Shown: piece after piece, positions 19,112-31,275 of the stretch | How the letters are laid out: each line of letters opens with the position of its first letter | Position numbering within the stretch: the first letter of the stretch is position 1 | Assembly (NCBI GenBank): GCA_031284365.1 | Contig: JAISZX010000092.1 | Location: 1-33,327 of the forward strand | From: Holosporaceae bacterium | Lineage (GTDB): Bacteria > Pseudomonadota > Alphaproteobacteria > UBA3830 | Direction: 5' to 3' | Length of the DNA stretch: 33,327 nucleotides | The notes under the pieces: generated by a model | The model's input: only the letters and a program-made list of their open reading frames with translations | The model's database searches: none | Told to the model about the DNA's origin: nothing | Made by a program: the position numbers and the translations under genes

Positions 19112-20032
19112 TCATGGCTGTGTAATACGAAATATTTCTTTTTTTAGTTCGTTTCGAATTTCGTTCTGATCTTTCTTCCATAAAAGATGTATGTTAGGTC
19201 CAGCATCGATCGTTACGAGTGGTCCGTCATTATTTGATTTATAAAATTGTTGAATTTTTTCCAAAACAGCGGTAGTTTTCGATTGGATGTACTTAAAACT
19301 TGGTGATGAAGTTTCAAATAATTGATGCATATCTAAAAATTCTTCCCAGCATATATGATGGGCTTCGTTCCATTTATCACAATTGATGGCATCTACAAGA
19401 GCGGTGAAGCGTTGTTCAGCTCTCTGTGGTCTTTCTGCGAAAAGTGGACTGCTTTTCACTAAACTATGTGCTTTACTGGACGAAATTTTCTTAGGATTTG
19501 CATCTATCAAAATTAAATCGTGATATAACTCATTGATTTTTAAGTTTATTGATTTTGCTCCACTGCGATCCCATACACACCACGGAAAAAAAAAAGATCG
19601 GCAGGATGCTCCGGATGCCATCCGACTGATTTTGCTCATTTGTTCAGGTGTGGGAAGTGGAGCACCCGTTATTTCACATAAAGCAGTCAATGTACATTTG
19701 GTGAGAGCTGCAAAGCTGGATGACGAGCTCGCTATTCCAGCGGAATGGGGAAAATTGTTTAATGATTCCACTGAAAAGAAACCATTGTAGTTAAAAATTT
19801 TCTTTATATTTTTTAAATGACGCAGGAAGCGATCTATAGATTCTTGATTTAATCCTATTTTATTTATGTAACAATCTTCTCCATTGCAATTCTCTAGGAA
19901 AACTTTTGTTGAGAAATAAGGAATGGTATAGGACATAGAAATATTACACGGCTCTACGACGGTTCCACTACTTTCTAGCTTCCCCATGTATTTTATTAGA
20001 GCTATGTTAGATGGAGCTTCGCTAATCCACAT
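19112..20032 (-). CDS. mvaD: Mevalonate diphosphate decarboxylase family protein
   Basis: SNIALIKYMGK, NNFPHSAGIASSSSSFAALT, SRMASGASCRSFF, DAGPNIHLLW. Confidence 0.82.
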   Translation of the reverse strand: MWISEAPSNIALIKYMGKLESSGTVVEPCNISMSYTIPYFSTKVFLENCNGEDCYINKIGLNQESIDRFLRHLKNIKKIFNYNGFFSVESLNNFPHSAGIASSSSSFAALTKCTLTALCEITGAPLPTPEQMSKISRMASGASCRSFFFPWCVWDRSGAKSINLKINELYHDLILIDANPKKISSSKAHSLVKSSPLFAERPQRAEQRFTALVDAINCDKWNEAHHICWEEFLDMHQLFETSSPSFKYIQSKTTAVLEKIQQFYKSNNDGPLVTIDAGPNIHLLWKKDQNEIRNELKKEIFRITQP

Positions 20033-20309
20033 TACAGAAGCCGCAGCATTTTTTTTCGTTTGAACTGATTACAGCTGTGGTAAAATCCCTAATGTTTTCC
20101 ATCCAATTGCACAGAAGTTTATTAAGTATTTCATCATCGGATAGAGTAGGGGACACTTTTTTAATTTTTTGGATGTCGTCTGCTATCACCTGAGCTGCTA
20201 ATAATTGAATTTTTATTACGCAACACTCTTCTTCAGAATCTGGTATTTTTCCAGTTTCGGGATCAATTATCCTAAGATCTTGCATCAATACGTCTAAAAC
20301 ATTGTTCAT
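20022..20309 (-). CDS. Hypothetical protein, translationally overlapping mvaD
   Basis: Start MNNVLDVLMQDLRIIDPETG with upstream GGAG; 11-nt overlap with mvaD. Confidence 0.6.
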   Translation of the reverse strand: MNNVLDVLMQDLRIIDPETGKIPDSEEECCVIKIQLLAAQVIADDIQKIKKVSPTLSDDEILNKLLCNWMENIRDFTTAVISSNEKKCCGFCNVD

Positions 20310-20442
20310 ATTCTCATTTCTCCAAATTAATATTTCTAACAAAAATTAAACTATGGCTGAAAAACTTCATCCTCGTTGTCTATTTTAGACAATCTTGATT
20401 TTATTTTCAATAAGCTTTACAGTGTTACTTAAGGAGATAGCT

Positions 20443-21171
20443 GTGGAACCTTGGAAAAAGAAATCTTTATTTGATGATCAAGCTGTAGCTCACACTACAG
20501 CGCAGCTAAAAGGGCGACGACTGCGCATGGTGCGAGCGTTAGCAGGATTTTCTCGACAAGAATTATATGAAAAGATTGGTATATCAACGTCTACGATAGA
20601 CACATGGGAAAGCGGTCGTGTAGAGCTGACTGACAGGAGCTCGATCCGTGTTTGCGATGCTTTCAAAAAGATTGGTGTTCATTGCACAAGTGAGTGGCTG
20701 CTAACGGGAAATGGGGATCCGCCTCGTCTAATGAGAGACGTAGAAAAATCCATTTTTGTGTGTAACGATGCGGACTATAATCGCACGGACTCTAATGTTG
20801 AAGAGTTGACTCTTAAGGGCTGTTCTATAAAATTACATCAATTTATAGACGAAGATGTTCGAAAAGAATTGAGTTTTTTTATAAATCTTCATAAAAATGC
20901 CTTGTTTCATATCGTTGAGGATGATTTCATGAATTTTCGTTATCGCAAAAGCGATTGTGTGGCCGGAGAGATGGATGATTTAAAAAACCTGGAAGGATGC
21001 GTTATTATTGCTCAGTTGGATAGTGGCAGGACCACGCTGTGTAAATTGATTCGTTGTTTAGGTGAAGAAAGTGAGATCACGTTTGCAAAACATAATCATA
21101 GTGAAAATGCAAAGATTGCTAAAGCTGCGGAAATAGTTTGGCATAGGACAGCAAGAAAAGGAAAAAGATAG
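20443..21171 (+). CDS. XRE-family helix-turn-helix regulator
   Basis: GTG start after AAGGAG; RRLRMVRALAGFSRQELYEKIGISTSTIDTWESGRVELTDRSSIRVCDAFKKIGV. Confidence 0.8.
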   Translation: MEPWKKKSLFDDQAVAHTTAQLKGRRLRMVRALAGFSRQELYEKIGISTSTIDTWESGRVELTDRSSIRVCDAFKKIGVHCTSEWLLTGNGDPPRLMRDVEKSIFVCNDADYNRTDSNVEELTLKGCSIKLHQFIDEDVRKELSFFINLHKNALFHIVEDDFMNFRYRKSDCVAGEMDDLKNLEGCVIIAQLDSGRTTLCKLIRCLGEESEITFAKHNHSENAKIAKAAEIVWHRTARKGKR

Positions 21172-21243
21172 ATTGTACGCTTGTTTGTTAGTTACATTTT
21201 TTTGTTCATGTGATATAACAATTACTGGAACTTGGTGAATATT

Positions 21244-21816
21244 ATGGCGGATTGCGAATTAAAAGCTGAAAATTCTATTGTAAGTAGGTACGTAAAAGCT
21301 CTGTATGAGGTTTCGGCTTCATCTGGAACGTACAAGAAGATACTGAAGGAATTTGAATTGATTAGAGATTGTGTTTTAGCAATTGATGGTTTTGAAAAAC
21401 ATTTGAAAAGAACGTCTCTTATAGCGAAGTTCGGAGAGAATTTTATTGCACAACTAAAGGAAATTTTGAATTTATCGCAGCAGATGGAGAATTTTCTTCT
21501 ATTGTTATTGAAAAACAAGAGATTGTCACTGCTACTTGAGATATGCGATGGATATTCATCGCTCGTCGATGATGTAAGGGGTAAAAAGGTGTTTTTTGTT
21601 ACACATGCGAACGGTTTTTCAAAGGAAGATAAGCAGCAATTGATCAGCAATCTTTGTGCGGTTTTTCATGGAAAAATTGAGTGTGTAGTAAAAAAAGATC
21701 CATCGCTTATCGGTGGCATAAAAATACAATTTCGATCTAAAATTTTAGATTATTCGGTAAAGTCCAGGCTTGAGCGACTATATCGTGCTATTAAGGGAGA
21801 TATCTATGAAAATTAA
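21244..21816 (+). CDS. atpH: ATP synthase F1 delta subunit
   Basis: [13 protein letters not shown]-terminus, [28 protein letters not shown]; first gene of the F1 cluster. Confidence 0.9.
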   Translation: MADCELKAENSIVSRYVKALYEVSASSGTYKKILKEFELIRDCVLAIDGFEKHLKRTSLIAKFGENFIAQLKEILNLSQQMENFLLLLLKNKRLSLLLEICDGYSSLVDDVRGKKVFFVTHANGFSKEDKQQLISNLCAVFHGKIECVVKKDPSLIGGIKIQFRSKILDYSVKSRLERLYRAIKGDIYEN

Positions 21817-23350
21817 GCATTCAGAAATTACCTCGATATTGAAAGAGCGCATTGAGAATTTTCATTCTGGTCCTGATTTTATTGAAGTTGGGCGCGTTCT
21901 TTCCGTAGGAGATGGAGTCGCCAAAATTTATGGTTTGGATGACATTACCATGGGAGAAATGGTCGTATTTGATTCCGGCATAAAGGGAATGGCGCTGAAT
22001 CTCGGTGAAGATACGGTCGATGTGGTGCTATTCGGCGAGGATCGTGGTGTTCACGAGGGGATGAGTGTGCGGCGCACGCGTGATATCGTGAAGGTTCCAG
22101 TTGGTAAGGGATTGTTGGGCAGGGTTGTGAACGCTCTTGGAGAGCCAATTGATGGAAAAGGAGCAATCAGAGCGGATGGATTGAAACCTGTCGATGTTAA
22201 GGCTCCAGGGATTATTGAGAGAAAGTCTGTGCATGAGCCTGTTCATACTGGATTGAAGGCCATTGATGCATTGGTTCCGATTGGGCGTGGTCAGAGAGAG
22301 TTGATCATTGGTGATAGACAAACGGGAAAGACTGCAATTGCAATAGATGCGATTCTGAATCAGAAATACGCGTTCGACAAAAATATTGAAGATGAAAAAT
22401 TATATTGTATTTACGTTGTTATTGGTCAGAAAAGATTTTCTGTCGCGCAGGTAGTAAAAACTTTGACCGATGCTGGTGCCATGGAGTATACGATAGTTGT
22501 AGCTGCTACAGCTTCGGAGGCTGCAACAATGCAGTATCTTGCTCCATACACCGGGTGTACCATGGGAGAATATTTCCGAGATAATGGTATGCATGCTCTC
22601 ATAATTTATGATGATTTGTCCAAACATGCTGTTGCCTATCGTCAAATGTCTTTGCTTTTGAAAAGACCTCCTGGACGCGAGGCTTACCCGGGAGATGTGT
22701 TCTACCTTCATTCGCGATTGCTGGAAAGAGCGGCGAAGTTGGATGCTGCTAACGGCGGGGGATCGCTGACGGCCCTTCCGATTATTGAAACTCAAGCAGG
22801 GGATTTGTCTGCCTATATTCCGACCAATGTTATATCAATTACGGATGGACAGATTTTCCTAGAGAGCGAGTTGTTCTACAAAGGAATTCGTCCGGCAATT
22901 AATGTTGGTCAGTCGGTGAGTCGCGTCGGATCTTCTGCTCAAACGAAATGCATGAGGCAGGTGGCCGGGAAAATCAAGCTAGAGTTGGCTCAGTATCGAG
23001 AGATGGCCAGCTTTGCACAGTTTGCATCTGATTTGGATGCATCCAGCAAGCAATTGATTTTTAGAGGCGAAAGATTGACTGAGATTCTGAAGCAGTCGCA
23101 GTATTCTCCAATGAACGTTGAAGAACAGGTTATTAGTATTTATCTGGGTGTTAATGGGTATTTGGATAAACTCGATCTTAAGCATGTCACCAGCTTTGAG
23201 AAGTATGTGTTAACTCGCGTAAAAGATGAAGAGTTTGATACGCTGAACGATATTCGCACGCGCAGGGCGATTTCTGATGAAACCAATGAGAAGCTTAAGA
23301 CTCTGGTCGGTAGGTACTTGAATGATTTTAAAAGGAATCTTGGGAAGTAG
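21806..23350 (+). CDS. atpA: ATP synthase F1 alpha subunit
   Basis: [42 protein letters not shown]; start [16 protein letters not shown] inside the tracked ORF. Confidence 0.97.
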   Translation: MKIKHSEITSILKERIENFHSGPDFIEVGRVLSVGDGVAKIYGLDDITMGEMVVFDSGIKGMALNLGEDTVDVVLFGEDRGVHEGMSVRRTRDIVKVPVGKGLLGRVVNALGEPIDGKGAIRADGLKPVDVKAPGIIERKSVHEPVHTGLKAIDALVPIGRGQRELIIGDRQTGKTAIAIDAILNQKYAFDKNIEDEKLYCIYVVIGQKRFSVAQVVKTLTDAGAMEYTIVVAATASEAATMQYLAPYTGCTMGEYFRDNGMHALIIYDDLSKHAVAYRQMSLLLKRPPGREAYPGDVFYLHSRLLERAAKLDAANGGGSLTALPIIETQAGDLSAYIPTNVISITDGQIFLESELFYKGIRPAINVGQSVSRVGSSAQTKCMRQVAGKIKLELAQYREMASFAQFASDLDASSKQLIFRGERLTEILKQSQYSPMNVEEQVISIYLGVNGYLDKLDLKHVTSFEKYVLTRVKDEEFDTLNDIRTRRAISDETNEKLKTLVGRYLNDFKRNLGK

Positions 23351-23358
23351 GTAATTGA

Positions 23359-25890
<2,532 letters not shown>

Positions 25891-25899
25891 TTTACGGGC

Positions 25900-25919
25900 A
25901 ACAAAGTTGTTACTTTGTT
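25900..25919. terminator. Bidirectional stem-loop between convergent atpC and dnaA
   Basis: AACAAAG (25900-25906) TTGTTA CTTTGTT (25913-25919). Confidence 0.45.
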
Positions 25920-27310
25920 AAAATATTACTTAAAAGTCGGATGTCCTCTGATAAACTTCCGTCGTTCTTCATTGATTGTTCTATTTTTTTGAATGCATGA
26001 AGGACTGTCGTGTGATCTCGTCCGCCGAAGCTTTTTCCTATTTCTGGAAGTGACATGGTCGTGAGTTTTTTTGCAAGATACATTGCTACCTGCCTTGGCC
26101 TGGATATTAGTCTAATGCGACGGTTGGACGACATATCTGATAATTTTACGGAGTAGTGCTCCGATACTTTTCTTTGAATCTCTTCAATTGTAACTTTGCG
26201 ATCGCTTGTTCGCAGCAGATCTGAAAGAACATCTCTTGCGCTTTCGATGGTAATTTCTCGTCCGACGAAGATCGCGTTGGCAACGACGCGATTTAAGGCT
26301 CCCTCAAGTTCTCTTATGTTTGTGGTCACCTTATGGGCAATAAATTCTAAAACTTTGTTTGGAATTTCTACTGAATACTTTGAAACTTTCGATTGCAAGA
26401 TTCCAAGCCGAAGCTCGTAGGTGGTTGGATGGATATCTGCCACCAATCCCCAGCCCAAACGCGACTTAAGTCGATCTTCCATACCGTCCAAGTCTGATGG
26501 AGATTTGTCCGCGGATACAATAACCTGTCTGTTATTATCAACCAAATCATTGAATGTGTGAAAAAATTCCTCCTGCGTAGAATTTTTGCCGCAAATAAAT
26601 TGGATGTCATCAATCATAAGTACGTCAACTGTGCGAAATTGATCCTTGAAAGCCATAGTATCCTTAAATCTAACTGATTTTATAAAATGATACATGAATT
26701 TTTCGGCTGACATATACGCAATGTTTCGATTGCGAGAGCGCATTTTAATATTCCAAGCTATCGCATGCATCAGATGAGTTTTCCCTAACCCAACCGACCC
26801 GTATAAGAATAGAGGATTAAACGCCACTTCTTCAGATTCCGCAATCCTCAGTGCTGCTGCGTAGGCGAATTCGTTCGGTTTCCCAACCACAAAGTTTTCA
26901 AATGTGAACTTTGGATCAAGCGGAACTCCGAATGTGATCTGTTCATCATTTTTTTTCTCTAATTCTACCTGAGTGTCCAAAATTTCTGAAATTTCTGAAG
27001 TTTTAGATGCAAACGAAACATCTCGATTTTCAGATTTATTTTCAGGTTCTGAACGTGCAGAAGAAACAAATATCTCGATCGATTTGATGTCTTTGCATTC
27101 TTTTTGACAAAGACTCAGGATGGAGCCCAAGTAATTATTAATCACCCAATCGCGCAGAAACATACTCGGAGCTCTGATGTACAAAATACCAGAGTAGAAC
27201 TTATTTACAGAAAGCGGCGATATCCAGCTATTTACAACTGGACTACCCAGCTCATGTTGTAAATTTCGACAAACAATCCTCCACATCCGCTGCAAATCTA
27301 TTTTGTCCAC
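25910..27310 (-). CDS. dnaA: Chromosomal replication initiator DnaA
   Basis: NPLFLYGSVGLGKTHLMHAIAWNI, DVLMIDDIQFICGKNSTQEEFFHTFN, SLPEIGKSFGGRDHTTVLHAFKKIE; GTG start. Confidence 0.97.
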   Translation of the reverse strand: MDKIDLQRMWRIVCRNLQHELGSPVVNSWISPLSVNKFYSGILYIRAPSMFLRDWVINNYLGSILSLCQKECKDIKSIEIFVSSARSEPENKSENRDVSFASKTSEISEILDTQVELEKKNDEQITFGVPLDPKFTFENFVVGKPNEFAYAAALRIAESEEVAFNPLFLYGSVGLGKTHLMHAIAWNIKMRSRNRNIAYMSAEKFMYHFIKSVRFKDTMAFKDQFRTVDVLMIDDIQFICGKNSTQEEFFHTFNDLVDNNRQVIVSADKSPSDLDGMEDRLKSRLGWGLVADIHPTTYELRLGILQSKVSKYSVEIPNKVLEFIAHKVTTNIRELEGALNRVVANAIFVGREITIESARDVLSDLLRTSDRKVTIEEIQRKVSEHYSVKLSDMSSNRRIRLISRPRQVAMYLAKKLTTMSLPEIGKSFGGRDHTTVLHAFKKIEQSMKNDGSLSEDIRLLSNILTK

Positions 27311-27342
27311 AAAGCACCCATCAACAGAAAGGAAAACCTAAT

Positions 27343-27603
27343 TTATTTCACTTCTGCAGATTTTAACAACTTACTTAAACGTGAAATCTTACGGTTTGCA
27401 GTATTCTTATGCAAAGCCCCTTTGGTCACGCCCTTTCGAATTTCAGACTGAGCATTGGAAAAAGTAGAAGCAGCTTCGCCGCTACCTAAACTAGAAATAA
27501 ACTTCTTTATGAATGTCTTTATGCGACTCAAACGTCCCTTGTTCAACACAGTTCTCTTTTCGCTTTGCTTTATTCTTTTTAAAGCAGACTTATGATTAGC
27601 CAT
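27343..27603 (-). CDS. rpsT: 30S ribosomal protein S20
   Basis: MANHKSALKRIKQSEKRTVLNKGRLSRIKTFIKKF...KGALHKNTANRKISRLSKLL; start moved from 27624. Confidence 0.95.
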   Translation of the reverse strand: MANHKSALKRIKQSEKRTVLNKGRLSRIKTFIKKFISSLGSGEAASTFSNAQSEIRKGVTKGALHKNTANRKISRLSKLLKSAEVK

Positions 27604-27682
27604 TGCACTCCTATTATCTATCAATAAATTATATACACAAAAAACCGGACATTGTCAAACATTTTCCGAGCAAGAAAGACGA

Positions 27683-28360
27683 TCATCTCACATAAAAATT
27701 ATCGAAATATTTTGACACATCCTCCAACAATAGTTTATCAGAAAAGATCGGATGTTCAACAACATTCTCTTTTTTATCTCTACATTTCTGTAGAGCGACC
27801 GTTCTTACGCCGAGAGCCGATATCTCCTTTAAAGCTTCAATGATTGCAGATGTCTCTATTTTCTCATAAAGAGTCATTCTCACTTCAAAATCTACGCCTG
27901 ATGCAATTAAAAGATTCAAGCTTTCGCGCGCTAGTGCTCCACTATTTCGAATGTTTGTAATTTCCTGATAATTCTCAAATCGATGTTTTACATCAAATCC
28001 TACCCAATCAACAAACGGAAGAACCTTTGCGAACCTGCTCGGAAAAGCTCCGGAAGTATGCAGTCCTATTTTAAATTTCATATCACGAACATACATAATT
28101 GCATCCAATAAATTTTCCTGCAGAAGAGGTTCTCCTCCGCTGAAAACAACAGCTTCCACTAAACCTTCGCGAGTCTTCAACAAATTTATAATATCTTCCC
28201 AGGGAAGGGATTCTTCCGGTAGAACAGACTGCAAATGACGATTATGACAATAAACACATCGCCATGAGCACCCTTGCAGGAATATCACAACCGACAGGCA
28301 ACCTGGATAATCTAGCGTTGTAAATGAAACAACACCTCCTACAAATAAATGATTTTCCAC
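27683..28360 (-). CDS. nrdG: Anaerobic ribonucleotide reductase activating protein (radical SAM)
   Basis: TTLDYPGCLSVVIFLQGCSWRCVYCHN, VEAVVFSGGEPLLQ, DWVGFDVKHRF. Confidence 0.85.
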   Translation of the reverse strand: MENHLFVGGVVSFTTLDYPGCLSVVIFLQGCSWRCVYCHNRHLQSVLPEESLPWEDIINLLKTREGLVEAVVFSGGEPLLQENLLDAIMYVRDMKFKIGLHTSGAFPSRFAKVLPFVDWVGFDVKHRFENYQEITNIRNSGALARESLNLLIASGVDFEVRMTLYEKIETSAIIEALKEISALGVRTVALQKCRDKKENVVEHPIFSDKLLLEDVSKYFDNFYVR

Positions 28361-28369
28361 TGCTGTATT

Positions 28370-28549
28370 TTAGCCTATTTCAGGTGAAGAACAACACTTA
28401 CACGTAACTTTCTCTTCGAAATGAACTCTTTCCGCATGCTCACCCTTTTTACCTATATTAAAATCATCGACTGGGCGATGATACCCCATCACGCGAGTCC
28501 AAACTTCACATCTGGTGCGCTCTTCATCTTTTAATTCAATATCTTCCAT
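28370..28549 (-). CDS. 59-aa ORF resembling the C-terminal glycyl-radical domain of anaerobic RNR (NrdD)
   Basis: MEDIELKDEERTRCEVWTRVMGYHRPVDDFNIGKKGEHAERVHFEEKVTCKCCSSPEIG*; RVxGY...FNxGKxxE motif; 9 bp upstream of nrdG; not in the ORF track. Confidence 0.75.
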   Translation of the reverse strand: MEDIELKDEERTRCEVWTRVMGYHRPVDDFNIGKKGEHAERVHFEEKVTCKCCSSPEIG

Positions 28550-28689
28550 TTGACCCTCAACTCTACCACAAGATAATCTTACTACACGGTGTGCCGAGAT
28601 TCCATATGTAATTTGTGTAGGTCAAATACATGTGAGATTACGTCGCGAATATAAGGCTGAATAAACATTATAACATCATGCAGAAGCGG

Positions 28690-28854
28690 TTAGTGCATTG
28701 ATTTTATTGTATTTACAAAATAGCTCCACAAAAAAATCTTGACTTTTCAGTAGAATTATTATAACATGCATAAAGATTGATAGAATCAATTGAATGACGC
28801 TGATTGCGTCGTTTCTGAAAAACATAACCATTATAAATTAGGAGAAAAAATATG
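28690..28854 (+). promoter_or_regulatory. Leader cassette copy 3, upstream of vgrG
   Basis: TTAGTGCATTGATTTTATTG; TTGACT (28739-28744) N17 TAACAT (28762-28767); ATTGAT-AGA-ATCAAT (28776-28790); AATGACGC-TGATT-GCGTCGTT (28793-28813); TTAGGAGAAAAAATATG. Confidence 0.88.
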
Positions 28855-31275
28855 AATTTCAATAAAGCTAAGTTTTTAGCAAAAACGGTACGTACTAGGT
28901 CGAAAGATCAAGAAAAATTATATGAACTTATAAATCGCTGTCGTATTTACAATAGTAAATTATTCTACAAATTATTATTTACAATTTACAATAATTTTAG
29001 TTATTGTAAATCATCTGTAGTTGGTGGTGAAGTGTCGTCTGTTTTGTATAGCCAGGAGAAATTACTGTCTCATCTTACCACTGTGTTTGGAGACACTGAC
29101 ATCGTTTTGAAATCGCTGACAGGACGTGAGGCAATTTCAGATCTTTTCGAGTTTAGGATTGTTTTTTCAGCAAAAGATAGCTCTTTTGATTTGGAAAAAG
29201 CACTTGGATCAAATATCAATATCGCCTTCAAATCTGATTCGCAGGAGCGGTACATCGATGGAATCGTAATAGAGTTTTCCCAGGGATCTACCGTCAACAA
29301 AAGCGATGAATACGTAACGGAGTACTCTGCAACCATTCGTCCGAAACTGTGGCTGCTGAGCCTTGACAGAAATAATTTGATTTTTCAAGAAAAAACAGCG
29401 ATCGACATAATAAAGCAGGTACTGAAAGATCAGGGGGTTACGGATATTGAAGATAAAACAAAAACCTGCGGAAAAGTTAAGCGTGAATACTGCGTACAAT
29501 ACGATGAGAGCAGTTTCAATTTTATCTCGCGGCTAATGGAAGATGAAGGAATTTTCTATTTTTTCAAGCATGAAAAAAGTAAACATACGCTTGTGCTGGC
29601 CGATGCTTCGAGTGCACACGCCAAACCTCCGGGAGAATCAAAAGTTGGTTTTTTCAGGGGCGTTAACGATATATTTCCTCTTGGAAAAATTTTCAACACC
29701 CAGATGACCACTGCGGTAAACACAGGTGGATACTCTATTTCAGATTATAACTATACGATTTCGCAAACGAACCTGTTCAGCAAGCTTGATGGCAAATATA
29801 AAGGCAAAATGTTCTACGAATATCCGGGAGCATTTGCAAAACTAAAGGAAGGTCAGGACTTATCAAAATTGCGTGTGCAATTATTTGAATTCAATCATTG
29901 TTTATTCAGCGCTTCGTCGACTGCGGCCAATATTACTCCTGGATTTTTGTTTCAAGTTACGGATCATCATGTTGACAAATTCAATAATGAATACGTTGCT
30001 TATGCAGTTGAGCATTTATACGAATTCTCTAATTCCTCCGGGTTCATATATCAAAATCGTGTTCAAGCTTTCGAGAAAAAAGTAGAGTTTCGTCCTCCGA
30101 GAAAAACCCCAAAACCTCGCATTCATGGCACACAGACGGCCACTGTTACGTGTCCATCCGGAGAGGAAATATTCCGAAATGAGCACTGCTGCGTAAAAGT
30201 TCACTTCCACTGGGATCAAATTGGAAAAAAAGACGACAAAGATTCCTGCTGGATACGTGTTGCCCAAATGATTGCCGGTAACGGATGGGGCGGAGTTTTT
30301 GTTCCCAGAATTGGGCAGGAAGTCGTTGTGGCTTTTATCGAGGGCGACCCTGATAGGCCTCTAATTGTTGGTTGTGTGTATAATGATAAATACCTACCAG
30401 CCTACTCCGATAAGGAAGCAATGATATCATCGCTAAAAACCGTGACATTTACGGACGAAAAAGGTTTTAACGAAATAAGATTTAACGATGAAAAAGATAA
30501 GCAAGAAATTTATCTGCATGCGCAGAAAGACATGTACATCAGTATCATAAGTTCAAGAAAGACCGAAATAGAAGAATTGGACGATACTTTAGATCTGTTC
30601 AAGGGATCTAGAACCATAACGCTGCAATCGAAAGATGGGCCGGCAAACCATTCTCTTTCCATAAAAGAGGGAAACAGTTCCATTATATTGGAAAAAGGAA
30701 ACAGTTCAGTGTCACTAAAAGAAGGAAACAGGGAGATCAGTTTAGACAAGGGAAATAGTTCGGTACTGCTGAAGGAAGGAAATAGCGAAATTAAATTAAG
30801 TAAGGGAAATTGCACGATTACCCTGGCGGATGGAAATCTTTCCTACGATGTAAAAGGTAACTGCACCTGGAAAATATCTGGAGATCTTACAATCAAAGCA
30901 GATGGAAATATTACCATTGAGTCCGGCAAGAAAACTACATTAAAATCCGGACAAGACACTGCAATTCAAGCTGGTACAGCGCTAAGCCTTAAGGGAGGCA
31001 CAGATTTAAAGGGGGAAGCAGGAACAGCGTTATCACTGAAGGGAGGAACTGACCTTAAAGCTGAGTCCGGCACTGCCATGGCCATAAAAGCTGGTCTGAA
31101 TTTGGATGCATCAGCAAATATGAACATGACGTTGAAAGCAAATATGAATCTGGAATGTAAGGGGCAGCTTGGTGTTAAGATTGGCGGTCTTCAGGTGGAA
31201 GTGCAGGGGACGGCCATGGCAAAAGTATCTGCACCCATGATCACAGTCGGAGGGGGGATGTTGCAACTTGGATAA
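28852..31275 (+). CDS. vgrG: Type VI secretion spike protein VgrG with about 65-aa N-terminal extension
   Basis: SLTGREAISDLFEFRI, YCVQYDESSFNFISRLMEDEGIFYFFKHE, HWDQIGKKDDKDSCWIRVAQMIAGNGWGGVFVPRIGQEVVVAFIEGDPDRPLIVGCVYN; C-terminal beta-helix repeats. Confidence 0.93.
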   Translation: MNFNKAKFLAKTVRTRSKDQEKLYELINRCRIYNSKLFYKLLFTIYNNFSYCKSSVVGGEVSSVLYSQEKLLSHLTTVFGDTDIVLKSLTGREAISDLFEFRIVFSAKDSSFDLEKALGSNINIAFKSDSQERYIDGIVIEFSQGSTVNKSDEYVTEYSATIRPKLWLLSLDRNNLIFQEKTAIDIIKQVLKDQGVTDIEDKTKTCGKVKREYCVQYDESSFNFISRLMEDEGIFYFFKHEKSKHTLVLADASSAHAKPPGESKVGFFRGVNDIFPLGKIFNTQMTTAVNTGGYSISDYNYTISQTNLFSKLDGKYKGKMFYEYPGAFAKLKEGQDLSKLRVQLFEFNHCLFSASSTAANITPGFLFQVTDHHVDKFNNEYVAYAVEHLYEFSNSSGFIYQNRVQAFEKKVEFRPPRKTPKPRIHGTQTATVTCPSGEEIFRNEHCCVKVHFHWDQIGKKDDKDSCWIRVAQMIAGNGWGGVFVPRIGQEVVVAFIEGDPDRPLIVGCVYNDKYLPAYSDKEAMISSLKTVTFTDEKGFNEIRFNDEKDKQEIYLHAQKDMYISIISSRKTEIEELDDTLDLFKGSRTITLQSKDGPANHSLSIKEGNSSIILEKGNSSVSLKEGNREISLDKGNSSVLLKEGNSEIKLSKGNCTITLADGNLSYDVKGNCTWKISGDLTIKADGNITIESGKKTTLKSGQDTAIQAGTALSLKGGTDLKGEAGTALSLKGGTDLKAESGTAMAIKAGLNLDASANMNMTLKANMNLECKGQLGVKIGGLQVEVQGTAMAKVSAPMITVGGGMLQLG
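28986..29009 (+). repeat. Perfect 9-bp inverted repeat within the vgrG extension
   Basis: TTACAATAA-TTTTAG-TTATTGTAA. Confidence 0.7.
30670..30831 (+). repeat. Six 27-bp (9-aa) coding repeats, GNSSVxLKE type
   Basis: GNSSIILEK/GNSSVSLKE/GNREISLDK/GNSSVLLKE/GNSEIKLSK/GNCTITLAD, followed by 8-aa repeats. Confidence 0.85.
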
